Shown piece after piece: positions 1 to 7,608 of a stretch of 64,000 nt of DNA. A program made the translations under genes and the position numbers. The stretch lies in assembly GCF_004792685.1 (NCBI RefSeq), contig NZ_SRXT01000003.1, forward strand, positions 62,001-126,000, read 5' to 3'. This DNA comes from Sphingomonas gei. Lineage in GTDB: Bacteria > Pseudomonadota > Alphaproteobacteria > Sphingomonadales > Sphingomonadaceae. A model generated the notes under the pieces. The model had not been told where the DNA came from. It saw nothing but the letters and a program-made list of their open reading frames with translations, and searched no databases. Numbering within the stretch: the first letter of the stretch is position 1; each line of letters starts with the position of its first letter.

Positions 1-927
1 ACCGACGTGATGAACGCGACGTCGGACGCGCCCGGCGCCAATGACGACGCCTCGGGGGTCGCTCTGGTGCTTGAGGCGGCGCGGATCCTTTCCAGGGAGA
101 AGTTCGACGCGACGATCGTCTATGCCGCGCTGTCGGGCGAGGAGCAGGGGCTGTTCGGCGGAACCTTGCTCGCCGAGACCGCGAGGGAGCGCGGCTGGAC
201 GGTCAGTGCGGTGCTCAACAACGATATCGTCGGCAATACGGTCGGGCAGGACGGTCGACGAGTCGCCGATCGGGTGCGCGTGTTCTCCGAAGGGATCCGC
301 GAAGTCGAGCCGCTGCCCGGCCAATTGGCGCGGCGTGCCGATGGCGGCGAGGATGACGGCCCGTCGCGGGCGCTGGCCAAGGCAGTCGACGGCGTCGCGG
401 GCAAGCTGCCGCGCGGGCTCGACGTGTTCGTGGTGCGGCGCTTCGACCGGTTCGGGCGCGGCGGCGACCATTCGCCGTTCCTCAAGCTCGGCTATCCCGC
501 GGTGCGGTTCAGCGTCGGCGTCGAGAATTACGACCAGCAGCACCAGGACCTGCGCAGCGCAGACGGCAAGGTCTATGGCGACACCGTCGACAAGATGGAC
601 TTCGCCTATCTGGCGAAGGTGACGGCGATCAACGTCGCGACTTTGCGCCGGCTGGCCACGGCACCGGCGGCGCCGGCGAGCGTGACGATCGGCGGCGCGC
701 TGGCGACCGATACTTCCGTGAAATGGGCGCCGGTGCCGGGCGCTTCGGGCTATCGCGTGCACTGGCGGCGCGCGGATGCGCAGGACTGGCAGCAGCATGT
801 CGACGTCAAGGACGCGCAGGCGACGATCGAGGGCGTGATCGTCGACGACACTTTCGTCGGCGTCTCGGCGCTGGCGGCGGATGGGACGGAGAGCCTCGTC
901 ACCTTCGGTGGGCGCGAGCGGCGGTAA
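1..927 (+). CDS. M28-family zinc peptidase, C-terminal part (gene cut by window start)
   Basis: The reading frame is open from base 1, so the true start lies upstream; the GTG/ATG codons at 7-12 are internal. Zn-aminopeptidase (M28) hallmarks are visible: GANDDASGVA (first metal Asp), SGEEQGLFG (catalytic Glu plus metal Glu), NNDIVGN (metal Asp) and GRGGDHSPF (metal His). After the catalytic part, roughly the last 80 residues resemble a fibronectin-III-like beta domain (VKWAPVPGASGYRVHW). M28 enzymes remove N-terminal residues from peptides, usually in the periplasm or outside the cell. Signal peptide and N-terminal metal His are outside the window. The next gene is convergent and starts its stop codon 12 bp downstream. 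Confidence 0.9.
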   Translation, partial: TDVMNATSDAPGANDDASGVALVLEAARILSREKFDATIVYAALSGEEQGLFGGTLLAETARERGWTVSAVLNNDIVGNTVGQDGRRVADRVRVFSEGIREVEPLPGQLARRADGGEDDGPSRALAKAVDGVAGKLPRGLDVFVVRRFDRFGRGGDHSPFLKLGYPAVRFSVGVENYDQQHQDLRSADGKVYGDTVDKMDFAYLAKVTAINVATLRRLATAPAAPASVTIGGALATDTSVKWAPVPGASGYRVHWRRADAQDWQQHVDVKDAQATIEGVIVDDTFVGVSALAADGTESLVTFGGRERR

Positions 928-939
928 CGTCGCCGGGGC

Positions 940-1788
940 TCAGCGGCAGCCGCAGCTCGGCCGGTATTTCCGCATTAGCCGCTTGGTAGGTCGCCGCGCG
1001 TAGCTGCGTTCGACATATTCGGTGACCGTGGTGGTGGTCGTCGTCGCGGCGGGGATGACGACGACGGTGGTCGTGCCCCCCGCATAGGCGCCGTAGCTGC
1101 CGACCCATGCGCCGTTCTGCCACGCCATTCCCGCAGGATAAGGCGCGGGGCAGGCCTGGGGGCAGGGGGGTGGGGCGCCGTAGGTCACCGGCGGCGGCGG
1201 GCCGTAATTTTCCGGTGTACCGCGATAGGGGCCGGGCTCGTAGGGCGGCGGAGGGCCGTCGTCGCGATCGTCGCGATCGTAATAGTCGTTGGGGTCGACC
1301 GGTTCGATCCGCGGCGGGGGATAGCCGGCACCCGCGCGGCTGTCGGCATAAGCGACGCCAGCATCCGCGCTTGCCGCGGCAACCGCGCCGCCCCAGCCGA
1401 TCCCGTCGATCGAATCCCAGACGCGGTCGTCGCGATCGACGAGCACGGCGTCGTCATAATAACGCACCCAGGAATAGCCCGGCTGCGGGGCGGCGAGGCC
1501 AAAGCTCAGATAGTCGTGCACCCGAAAATCGTTGCCGCGCCAATAGCCCGGCAGGCTGTTGCCGCGATGCAGCCGGCGGTAGCTGTTCCAGCCGCCCGGT
1601 GCGCGCCAGCCGCCTTCCCAGCGGCCGTCGCGCATTGCCCAGCGGTGCGGGTTGGTGCGCATCACGATGGGCGCCGAATGCCGCGGCATCACCACCCAGC
1701 GGTTGTTCTGCCACACACGCTGCGCCGTCGCGGGCGTCGCGCCTGCCACTCCGGCGATCACCGCCGCTGCCAACCAATAGCTGCGCAC
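940..1788 (-). CDS. RcnB-family periplasmic protein
   Basis: Predicted 282 residues with a signal peptide (WLAAAVIAGVAGATPATA). The middle carries the RcnB pattern: many Trp/Tyr/Arg residues, GYWRGNDFRVHDYLSFGL, then GYSWVRYYDDAVLVDRDD. E. coli RcnB is a periplasmic protein of Ni/Co homeostasis; sphingomonads carry several RcnB-like proteins of unknown role. A long Pro/Asp/Tyr-rich low-complexity stretch and a terminal Cys-containing tail follow. A TTG codon at 1809 would also be in frame, but the GTG at 1788 is preceded by AGGAG at good spacing, so that start was chosen. The metal role is not shown by the sequence. Confidence 0.8.
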   Translation of the reverse strand: MRSYWLAAAVIAGVAGATPATAQRVWQNNRWVVMPRHSAPIVMRTNPHRWAMRDGRWEGGWRAPGGWNSYRRLHRGNSLPGYWRGNDFRVHDYLSFGLAAPQPGYSWVRYYDDAVLVDRDDRVWDSIDGIGWGGAVAAASADAGVAYADSRAGAGYPPPRIEPVDPNDYYDRDDRDDGPPPPYEPGPYRGTPENYGPPPPVTYGAPPPCPQACPAPYPAGMAWQNGAWVGSYGAYAGGTTTVVVIPAATTTTTTVTEYVERSYARRPTKRLMRKYRPSCGCR

Positions 1789-1902
1789 TTTTCGACTCCT
1801 CAGATGCAAGCCTCCGCTCGCGCTTGACCGAGAAATAACCGTTACGCCGCCCGCACGAAATCGCGGGTGCGGATCAAACCTGTCCCAATGCGGGGCAGCG
1901 TC

Positions 1903-2397
1903 TCATCCTGAGATTCTGGGGGCGAGGATGCGCATCAACGCCTCGCAGCCCGCGGCGTCGCCGGCGTCGAAGCGGCTGGCCAGCGGGCTGTCGAGATCGA
2001 GCACGCCGAGCAGTTCTCCCTGATAGAGGATCGGCACGACCAGTTCGGAGCGGCTGTCGGCGTCGCAGGCGATGTGGCCGGGAAACGCATGGACGTCGTC
2101 GACCAATTGCGTCTCGCGAGTCGCCGCCGCGGCGCCGCACACGCCTTTGCCGAACGGGATGCGAATGCACGCCGCCTTGCCCTGGAAGGGGCCGAGGACG
2201 AGTTCGCCGCCGACATTGCGGTAGAAGCCCGACCAGTTGAGATCGGGGAGATACTGGCCGATCAGCGCCGAGACATTGGCCATGTTGGCGATCGCGTCGG
2301 GCTCGGCGGCGGTAAGCGAGTCGAGCGCGGCGGCGAGGTCGCGATAGAGTTCGGACTTGGAGCCGGCGGCGATGTCGAAGGTGAACATGGGATCCAT
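1903..2397 (-). CDS. msrC: Free methionine-(R)-sulfoxide reductase (GAF domain)
   Basis: A 164-residue single GAF-domain protein. Three cysteines, at about 77, 87 and 111 (KAACIRIPFGKGVCGAA and GHIACD), have the same spacing as the redox cysteines of E. coli YebR/fRMsr, and the length matches that family. The enzyme reduces free L-methionine-R-sulfoxide in the cytoplasm, with electrons from thioredoxin. ATG at 2397 was taken as start because a more upstream start would be TTG; ATG at 2388 is also possible, and neither has a clear Shine-Dalgarno sequence. It appears to be a single-gene unit. Confidence 0.88.
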   Translation of the reverse strand: MDPMFTFDIAAGSKSELYRDLAAALDSLTAAEPDAIANMANVSALIGQYLPDLNWSGFYRNVGGELVLGPFQGKAACIRIPFGKGVCGAAAATRETQLVDDVHAFPGHIACDADSRSELVVPILYQGELLGVLDLDSPLASRFDAGDAAGCEALMRILAPRISG

Positions 2398-2468
2398 GTA
2401 GTGACTGACCGGCAGCGTGTGGAGGGGCAACCCTTGGCGCGGCGCCGCACGCCGGCTACATTGCCGGC

Positions 2469-2654
2469 ATGAGCAAGGGACGCATCAATTCCGAAGGCTC
2501 GATGCTCACCGCGTCGCGGACCTTCCGCTTCGCCGGGTGCAGCTGGGCCGCAGTGGAGCGGGCGGCGCATCGCAACGAGGACGGCGTCTATGTCGTGCGC
2601 CTCAGCGAGCTGGCGCGCGAACGCAACGGGCACACCCACGCGCAGCCGCGCTGA
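2469..2654 (+). CDS. Small hypothetical protein (61 aa)
   Basis: Short GC-rich ORF of 61 residues starting at ATG 2469, divergent from msrC. It is hydrophilic, without signal peptide or membrane segment, and has a protein-like composition (TFRFAGCSWAAVERAAHR followed by GVYVVRLSEL). I do not recognise the family. No strong ribosome binding site is visible. Its codon use resembles the neighbours, which favours a real gene over chance. Confidence 0.5.
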   Translation: MSKGRINSEGSMLTASRTFRFAGCSWAAVERAAHRNEDGVYVVRLSELARERNGHTHAQPR

Positions 2655-2666
2655 CCGGCCGATCCG

Positions 2667-2814
2667 ATGGGGCTGACGCTCGTCGCGATCTTCACCGCTG
2701 CTGCTGCTTCCTGGAATCATCGCCGCCCGCGCATTCTATTTCGCCGGACAGACCCGCGAAGTCGAAGTGCCGATTCCCTCGCTTTCCACTCCCGAGGGGA
2801 TTTTCCCGCTGTGA
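2667..2814 (+). pseudogene. Possible frameshifted small membrane protein
   Basis: ATG 2667 opens a hydrophobic start (MGLTLVAIFT). The continuation in the same frame is poor, whereas a second frame beginning in the GCT/CTG repeat near 2700 reads LLLLPGIIAARAFYFAGQ, then a hydrophilic tail VEVPIPSLSTPEGIFPL and a stop at 2812-2814. Joined across the repeat, this gives one plausible single-span membrane protein of about 48 residues. A slip in the CTG-repeat tract, either real or a sequencing error, would explain it. This rests only on how protein-like the two halves look. Confidence 0.3.
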
Positions 2815-2832
2815 CGTGGGCGCAAATATCAA

Positions 2833-2967
2833 ATGGGATACCTTGTCCGTATTCACGGGGCATCCCGCCTATATTCCGTCGTTGAGCCGCTGGTGGATTT
2901 GATGGAGCAACGGTCCAAGGTCGACCTCGAAGAGCGCTTCGCTCGACGGCGATATTCACCCGATTGA
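2833..2967 (+). CDS. Candidate 44-residue ORF
   Basis: ATG 2833 opens a 44-codon frame ending at TGA 2965-2967. The product is charged and possibly helical (VVEPLVDLMEQRSKVDLEE), with a basic C-terminus (RRRYSPD). No good ribosome binding site is visible and I do not recognise it. It may equally be a remnant or chance, as it lies in a lower-GC patch. Confidence 0.25.
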   Translation: MGYLVRIHGASRLYSVVEPLVDLMEQRSKVDLEERFARRRYSPD

Positions 2968-3268
2968 GTTAGTAAAAACGGCCCTGTCGTGTGAGCACGC
3001 GAGGGAAATAGAGTGCTAGACGAGTTTCTTCGCCGGACGAGATAATCGCAGGCGAGGAGTCCTTTAAATCGTGCGAGCGTATTCCCGTCCTTCAGCAATC
3101 GCTGTCGGTGATTAACGTATCGTGCGCGCAAAGGACGTAACTGCGGCTGGAGTTTTTACTCGATTGCCGAGCTTAATATGGCGAGGCAAGTCATTGGTCG
3201 CTGATTGAAGCGTATGCATTTCGTTTTCAATTAACGCCTCGTTGGGGCTTTGATAAGGAGATTTTGCC
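2968..3268. other. Low-GC intergenic stretch without recognised gene
   Basis: About 300 bases, clearly less GC-rich than the rest of the window. I see no convincing ORF, tRNA or terminator. The last 25 bases contain the AAGGAG ribosome binding site of the next gene. Confidence 0.5.
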
Positions 3269-3616
3269 ATGCGTAATTTCGCACTGTTCATGGCGCTACT
3301 ATATCTAGGTGTGTCCGCTGCACAAGCACAAGAACGCGACAGAATGATCACCGTTCAAAATCATGTCGGCGATACCATCGTCGAGCTTTACGGAAGCAGG
3401 GTCGCCACCGGAAGTTGGGAGAACGACCTCCTTGGAGACGGCGTGATGGACGACGCATCACATCGGCAAATAAACATGTATGACGGGACCGAAGCCTGCC
3501 GGTTTGACTTTAAAGCTGTTCTTGCAGACGGCTCAAAGCAATATCGCTGGGATCAGGATGTCTGCGTGATCTCCACGCTGACGTTCGGGCCCCTTCGCCA
3601 CGGAGCGGAAAACTAG
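3269..3616 (+). CDS. Small secreted hypothetical protein
   Basis: A 115-residue protein with a typical signal peptide (MRNFALFMALLYLGVSAAQA) and a strong AAGGAG site 8 bases before ATG 3269. The mature part follows a pattern I know from small exported alphaproteobacterial proteins of unknown function: an N-terminal TVQNHVGDTIVELYGS, then W-x-x-DLLGDG, then a C-x-[FY]-D segment and a second Cys near the end. The two cysteines could form a disulfide in the periplasm. Base composition is lower in GC than its neighbours, so it may be a recent acquisition. Function unknown. Confidence 0.75.
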   Translation: MRNFALFMALLYLGVSAAQAQERDRMITVQNHVGDTIVELYGSRVATGSWENDLLGDGVMDDASHRQINMYDGTEACRFDFKAVLADGSKQYRWDQDVCVISTLTFGPLRHGAEN

Positions 3617-4048
3617 AAGCATTGACGCCGCCGCCGCGCCTTCCGATTGCTCCGATCTTTGCTTCGGACCTGGCGGGGATAGCCGTGCACAACTCTATCC
3701 GCTGTTCGCAATCGGAGCGTCGGACACGCGCGAAGTGTCTACTATTTCGGAACTTTCGTAACTGTAAGGCTAGGGCGCAACTCGCAATGGGACGGGCCCG
3801 GCTCTCTAAGCAATGTTCGCGCGCGGAGGGCGGGCGTTAACTTGAGCATCTTGGACGCTTCGCCGTGCCGCTGCTACCAAGCGATTAGAGGCCCTTGGCA
3901 ATGCCGGGTGCCCATGTAGAATGCCGGGATGAGCATTCTCAAGTTTGTGCATCAGAAGAACTTGACGATCTTGATGAGGATCATCGGGTCGCATTCATGC
4001 AGATTGTCAATATAGCTCAGCGCCGACTTGACGAGCGAATGACCAGGA
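3617..4048. other. Intergenic region with possible decayed 5' part of the next gene
   Basis: No firm gene. In the frame of the downstream gene, an ATG at 3929 reads SILKFVHQKNLTILMRIIG and continues to a TAG at 4013, then after another stop (TGA near 4040) enters the open frame used by the next CDS. An overlapping frame (3895-4140) is also protein-like (ELDDLDEDHRVAFMQIVNIA). Either could be a broken or misread N-terminus. I see no terminator or RNA gene. Confidence 0.3.
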
Positions 4049-4690
4049 TTGACCCTGAAGATCAGTATGGCTTGGCGGGCAATGAACACCCTCCAGAACA
4101 GCTTCATGAATGTGATTCTGGCCGCCGCAAAACGATATGAGGTTGAGCCGTTTTACTCGATGAGCGTGCCTCGCCGTGGCGACTTCAAGGACGACGAATA
4201 CGATCAGTTCGTGTTCGATCTTGAGCACTACATAACGCAGCTTGTCCTCGATAACAGCTTGCGATCGCGGCGAGATTCGGTGGAAATCCTACCAAAATCC
4301 AAGGATGCGCTGCGGAGCTACGTGCACAGCCTTCGCAATTGCATCGAAACGTCGCAGCTTACCGACGCGAAGCGCGAAGCCCTTCTGAAAAAACTGGATT
4401 CCTTCGAAGCGGAGTTGGAGAAAAAGCGGCTTGGTCTGCTTTCGGTAGCCAAGGTGACATTCGAAGTCCTCGCAATCCCCGGCGCGCTGTGGGCCTCGGG
4501 GGACATGACTGTGAAGTTGGTCACGAACGTCATGCAGGTTGTCGCGGAAGCGCGGGCAGCCGAGCATGAAGCTAAGCCACTTCCGAGCACCGAACCATTC
4601 AAAGCGCTGATGCCGCCGCGCCCGACGAAAGCTGCGCCCCAATTTGGCGGCGGTTTCCCGGACGATCTTGATGACGATGTTCCCTTCTGA
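4049..4690 (+). CDS. Hypothetical accessory protein
   Basis: Open frame of 213 codons; the start is unsure. TTG 4049, ATG 4067 and ATG 4082 are all in frame and none has a clear ribosome binding site. The product is mostly helical and charged in the middle (KREALLKKLDSFEAELEKKR, coiled-coil-like). It then has a moderately hydrophobic stretch (LLSVAKVTFEVLAIPGALWA) that could contact a membrane, and ends in a Pro-rich, very acidic tail (DDLDDDVPF). I do not recognise the family. GC content is below the window's norm. The acidic tail ending in a hydrophobic residue recalls C-termini of proteins that dock on partners such as SSB, but that is only a resemblance. Confidence 0.65.
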   Translation: MTLKISMAWRAMNTLQNSFMNVILAAAKRYEVEPFYSMSVPRRGDFKDDEYDQFVFDLEHYITQLVLDNSLRSRRDSVEILPKSKDALRSYVHSLRNCIETSQLTDAKREALLKKLDSFEAELEKKRLGLLSVAKVTFEVLAIPGALWASGDMTVKLVTNVMQVVAEARAAEHEAKPLPSTEPFKALMPPRPTKAAPQFGGGFPDDLDDDVPF

Positions 4691-4733
4691 AGTGAAGCTG
4701 GGCAGCAAGGCTCCCGGTCGATAATGCGAGAGT

Positions 4734-5156
4734 ATGGCAGCGATCCAAGTTACCCGCTCGATCTCAATCGATGACAGCGAGCTAATCGAGAGCACCACGC
4801 GGGCGGGTGGTCCGGGTGGTCAGCACGTCAACACGACTGATAGCGCAGTCATTCTGCGTTTCGATGTGGCGAACTCGCAGAGCCTCCCCGAAGCCGTAAA
4901 GAATCGTCTGGTAGCATTGGCAGGTTCGCGAATGACCCGAGAGGGCGTGCTCGTCCTTCGGTCGGATGGCTCGCGATCTCAGGTGATGAACCGCGAGGAA
5001 GTCCGCGCTCGGCTCATCGATCTCATTCACGAAGCCACTATCGTCCCGAAAAAGCGGCGACCGACTAAGCCGAGTAAGGCCGCGAAGGCGCGGCGCGTGG
5101 ATAGCAAAGTGAAGCGATCAGCGGTGAAAGCGGGGCGCGGCAGAGTCCGAGAGTGA
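4734..5156 (+). CDS. arfB: Alternative ribosome-rescue factor / peptidyl-tRNA hydrolase ArfB
   Basis: A 140-residue protein with the class I release-factor catalytic loop RAGGPGGQHVN, placing GGQ at residues 28-30 as in E. coli YaeJ/ArfB. The C-terminus is the expected Lys/Arg-rich tail (KKRRPTKPSKAAKARR onward) that enters the empty mRNA channel of stalled ribosomes. ArfB hydrolyses the peptidyl-tRNA on ribosomes that lack a stop codon. The length equals the usual one. It follows an unrelated hypothetical gene by 43 bases and may have its own promoter. Confidence 0.95.
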   Translation: MAAIQVTRSISIDDSELIESTTRAGGPGGQHVNTTDSAVILRFDVANSQSLPEAVKNRLVALAGSRMTREGVLVLRSDGSRSQVMNREEVRARLIDLIHEATIVPKKRRPTKPSKAAKARRVDSKVKRSAVKAGRGRVRE

Positions 5157-5256
5157 CGGTTTTCCGTTGGGGGAGACTCTTGACACCTTGTTGACATTCT
5201 GCCCGCCGGGGCCCGAGGCGGCGAGGAACTTCTCCTCGACGATCGCCTCCTCCAGG

Positions 5257-5907
5257 TCAGTCACGGCCGAAACCGATATTGCCGAAGCGCGCCGGCAGCG
5301 GCGCCTCGGCCTCGATGTCGGGCTTGCCCTCGCGCGGGACGATCAGCGCGGCGGCGTGAAGCATCACTGCCGGGCCGCCTTTGCCATAGACCGGGTCGCC
5401 GAGGATCGGCAGGCCGAGCCCTTCGGCGGCGTGGACGCGGATCTGGTGGGTGCGGCCGGTCTCGGGGAAGAAAGCGAGCATCGCCTTGCCGCCGATGCGC
5501 TCGACGACTTCCCAGCGGGTGCGCGCGGATTTACCGCTCGGATCGCCGGTCATCCGCCAGCCGCTCTCCTCGGTCGAGACCTTGATCAGCGGCAAGTCGA
5601 TCTCGCCGCTGTCTTCGGTCGGTTCGCCGTCGAGGATGGCAAGGTAGCGCTTGGTGACGGTGCCCGCCTCGAAAGCCTGGCCGAAGCGCTTGTGCGCCTT
5701 GGGGTTGCGCGCGAGCAGCAGGCAGCCGCTGGTGTCGCGGTCGAGCCGGTGAACGGGCAAGGGCAGCCGCTGGAAGCCGAAGGTGAGCTGGCCGAGCATG
5801 TCCTCGAGGCTTTCGGAGCGGTCGCGCGGGCGATCGACCGGCAGGCCCGCGGGCTTGTCGATCACGATCGCTTCGCCGTCGATGAAGAGTACGCGGTCCT
5901 TGAACAT
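5257..5907 (-). CDS. RluA-family pseudouridine synthase
   Basis: A 216-residue single-domain protein. The catalytic motif HRLDRDTSG has the active-site Asp, and the downstream GRTHQIRVH and ILGDPVYG motifs are those of the RluA/RsuA superfamily. These enzymes isomerise specific uridines in rRNA or tRNA. There is no N-terminal S4 domain, so it resembles the short RluA/YqcB-like branch; which RNA position it modifies cannot be read from the sequence. Start is ATG 5907. Confidence 0.92.
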   Translation of the reverse strand: MFKDRVLFIDGEAIVIDKPAGLPVDRPRDRSESLEDMLGQLTFGFQRLPLPVHRLDRDTSGCLLLARNPKAHKRFGQAFEAGTVTKRYLAILDGEPTEDSGEIDLPLIKVSTEESGWRMTGDPSGKSARTRWEVVERIGGKAMLAFFPETGRTHQIRVHAAEGLGLPILGDPVYGKGGPAVMLHAAALIVPREGKPDIEAEAPLPARFGNIGFGRD

Positions 5908-5941
5908 GCGGCTGCATATAGACGAGTACGCCCAAACGGAA

Positions 5942-5973
5942 AGCGGCGGCCGGGCTTTCGCCTGGCCGCCGCT
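5942..5973 (-). terminator. Stem-loop after wrbA
   Basis: Perfect 10-bp arms AGCGGCGGCC / GGCCGCCGCT around a 12-base loop, 26 bases past the wrbA stop on the minus strand. A short T-containing stretch follows on that strand. Likely a rho-independent terminator separating wrbA from the pseudouridine synthase gene. Confidence 0.65.
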
Positions 5974-5998
5974 CCGTCGAGACCGCGTGGAAGGGGGG

Positions 5999-6631
5999 TT
6001 ACGCGGTCTCGGTCTCGCGGGCGGGGGCAGGCGCCGCGATCTTGTTGGCCAGTTCGGCGATGCGGCGGCCCTGGTAGCGGGCGCCGTCGAGCTCGACTGC
6101 GCTCGGCATACGGCTGCCGTCGCCGTCGGCGATCGTCGTCGCGCCGTAGGGCGAGCCGCCCTTGACTTCGTCGACCCCCATCTGCCCCTGGAAGCCGTAA
6201 TCGAGCCCGACGATGGTCAGGCCGAAATGCAGCAAATTGGTGATGATCGAGAACAAGGTCGCTTCCTGACCGCCATGCTGCGAGGCGGTCGACGTGAACG
6301 CGCCGCCGACCTTGCCGTTTAGGGCGCCCTGGAACCAGATGCCGCCGGCGCGGTCCCAGAAGCTCGCCATCTGGCTCGACATCCGGCCGAAGCGCGTCGG
6401 CGCGCCGACGATGATGCCGTCGTAGTTGGCGAGATCGTTGACGTCCTTGAGCACCGGGTGGGTCGAGTCGGCGGCGAAGCCCGCGGCGGCGACGACTTCG
6501 GCGGGGGCGGTCTCCGGGACGCGGCGGACATCGACGTCGGCGCCGGCGCTGCGTGCGCCCTCGGCGACTGCGTCGGCCATCCTGGCGAGGTGGCCGTAGG
6601 ACGAATAATAGAGGACGAGGATCTTGGACAT
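5999..6631 (-). CDS. wrbA: NAD(P)H:quinone oxidoreductase WrbA
   Basis: A 210-residue flavodoxin-fold protein. The N-terminal [20 protein letters not shown] is the FMN phosphate loop of WrbA, and further motifs include [18 protein letters not shown] and [16 protein letters not shown]. WrbA is a cytosolic FMN enzyme that reduces quinones by two electrons and so limits oxidative stress. It lies 50 bp downstream of the pirin gene on the same strand, with a hairpin between them, so the two probably form one transcription unit facing a divergent LysR regulator. The ribosome binding site AAGGAAG precedes ATG 6631. Confidence 0.95.
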   Translation of the reverse strand: MSKILVLYYSSYGHLARMADAVAEGARSAGADVDVRRVPETAPAEVVAAAGFAADSTHPVLKDVNDLANYDGIIVGAPTRFGRMSSQMASFWDRAGGIWFQGALNGKVGGAFTSTASQHGGQEATLFSIITNLLHFGLTIVGLDYGFQGQMGVDEVKGGSPYGATTIADGDGSRMPSAVELDGARYQGRRIAELANKIAAPAPARETETA

Positions 6632-6647
6632 GGAGACTTCCTTCTTG

Positions 6648-6673
6648 CTCCCCTCCCGCGAGCGGGAGGGGAG
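6648..6673. repeat. Perfect 12-bp hairpin between wrbA and pirin genes
   Basis: CTCCCCTCCCGC, GA, GCGGGAGGGGAG: a perfect stem with a 2-base loop. The GGGAGGGG sequence recalls the ends of the larger inverted-repeat elements in this window, so it may be a solo end or an attenuating hairpin inside the pirin-wrbA transcript. Confidence 0.6.
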
Positions 6674-6681
6674 AGTTGCGG

Positions 6682-7380
6682 TTATTCGGCGTCGACCAGG
6701 ACGATCTCCGAGTCTTCGAGCGCCTTGATCGTGACGGTCTGGCCGCCCGAGAGCGCCGCGCCGTCGCGTGCTTCGAAGCGTTGCCCGTCGATCTCGACTG
6801 CGCCGGCGGCGAGGACGAGATAGGCGTGGCGCCCGTCGCCGACGCTGTGGTCGACGCTCTCGCCGGCCTTGAGCGTCGCGCCCAGCACCCGGGCATCGGC
6901 GCGGATCGGCAGCGCTTCGTCGTCACCGGCGAAGCCCGATGCCAAGGTCACGAAGCGGCCCGAACGGTCGCCCTTGGGGAAGGGCTTGGCGCCCCAGCTC
7001 GGCTGGCCGCCGGTCGCGCGGGGCTGGATCCAGATCTGGAAGATCCGGCTGGTCTCGGGCTCGAGATTATATTCGGCATGCTGGACGCCGGTACCGGCGC
7101 TCATCACCTGGACGTCGCCGGCGCCGGTACGGCCCTTATTGCCCATCGAATCCTGATGAGTGATCGCGCCCTGGCGAACATAGGTGATGATCTCCATGTC
7201 CTTGTGCGGGTGCGCCGGGAAGCCCGAATTGGCGGCGATCTCGTCGTCGTTCCACACGCGGATCGCGCCCCAGCCCATCCGGGCAGGGTCGTAATAATTG
7301 GCGAAGCTGAAATGGTGCTTCGCATTGAGCCAGCCATGGTCGGCATGGCCGAGGCTTTCGAAGGAGCGTTTTTCGATCAT
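6682..7380 (-). CDS. Pirin-family protein (cupin)
   Basis: A 232-residue bicupin. The N-terminal half carries the pirin metal-binding motif [15 protein letters not shown] with metal His residues, followed by [18 protein letters not shown] with another His and Glu. Such YhaK/pirin proteins bind iron; some show quercetin dioxygenase activity and others respond to redox state. Pairing with wrbA and a divergent LysR gene is a frequent arrangement in proteobacteria and suggests a redox or electrophile response, which is an inference. The ribosome binding site GGGAG before ATG 7380 lies in one arm of an inverted repeat at 7388-7417. Confidence 0.93.
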   Translation of the reverse strand: MIEKRSFESLGHADHGWLNAKHHFSFANYYDPARMGWGAIRVWNDDEIAANSGFPAHPHKDMEIITYVRQGAITHQDSMGNKGRTGAGDVQVMSAGTGVQHAEYNLEPETSRIFQIWIQPRATGGQPSWGAKPFPKGDRSGRFVTLASGFAGDDEALPIRADARVLGATLKAGESVDHSVGDGRHAYLVLAAGAVEIDGQRFEARDGAALSGGQTVTIKALEDSEIVLVDAE

Positions 7381-7387
7381 CGCTGAT

Positions 7388-7460
7388 CTCCCTATTTGTT
7401 GCTGCCAAGATAGGGAGTGCGATCATGCGGTAAATGGAAACGTTGGAAACGGATTGTTTC
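7388..7460. promoter_or_regulatory. Inverted repeats between pirin and LysR genes
   Basis: Two dyads lie in the divergent region. CTCCCTAT (7388-7395) pairs with ATAGGGAG (7410-7417) across 14 bases. GAAAC-GGATT-GTTTC (7446-7460) is preceded by another GGAAACG. One of these is a plausible binding site for the LysR regulator encoded at 7609, which normally controls the divergent operon. Confidence 0.4.
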
Positions 7461-7475
7461 TAGGATATGCTTTGC

Positions 7476-7605
7476 TCCTCCCTCGCGAAGCGGGGGAGGG
7501 GGGCCAGCGAAGCTGGTGGAGGGGGCGAGGCCACAAGCGCGTCGCCTGCGGAGGCGCCCCTCCGTCAGGCTGCGCCTGCCACCTCCCCCGCTTCGCGAGG
7601 GAGGA
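7476..7605. repeat. Inverted-repeat element ending at the LysR start
   Basis: Terminal arms CCTCCCTCGCGAAGCGGGGG and its complement CCCCCGCTTCGCGAGGGAGG enclose an internally palindromic centre (about 130 bp). The right end stops 3 bases before ATG 7609, and its GAGGGAGGA serves as the Shine-Dalgarno sequence. It resembles the elements at 39416 and 40688 in size and design but has different terminal sequences. Confidence 0.75.
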
Positions 7606-7608
7606 TTT

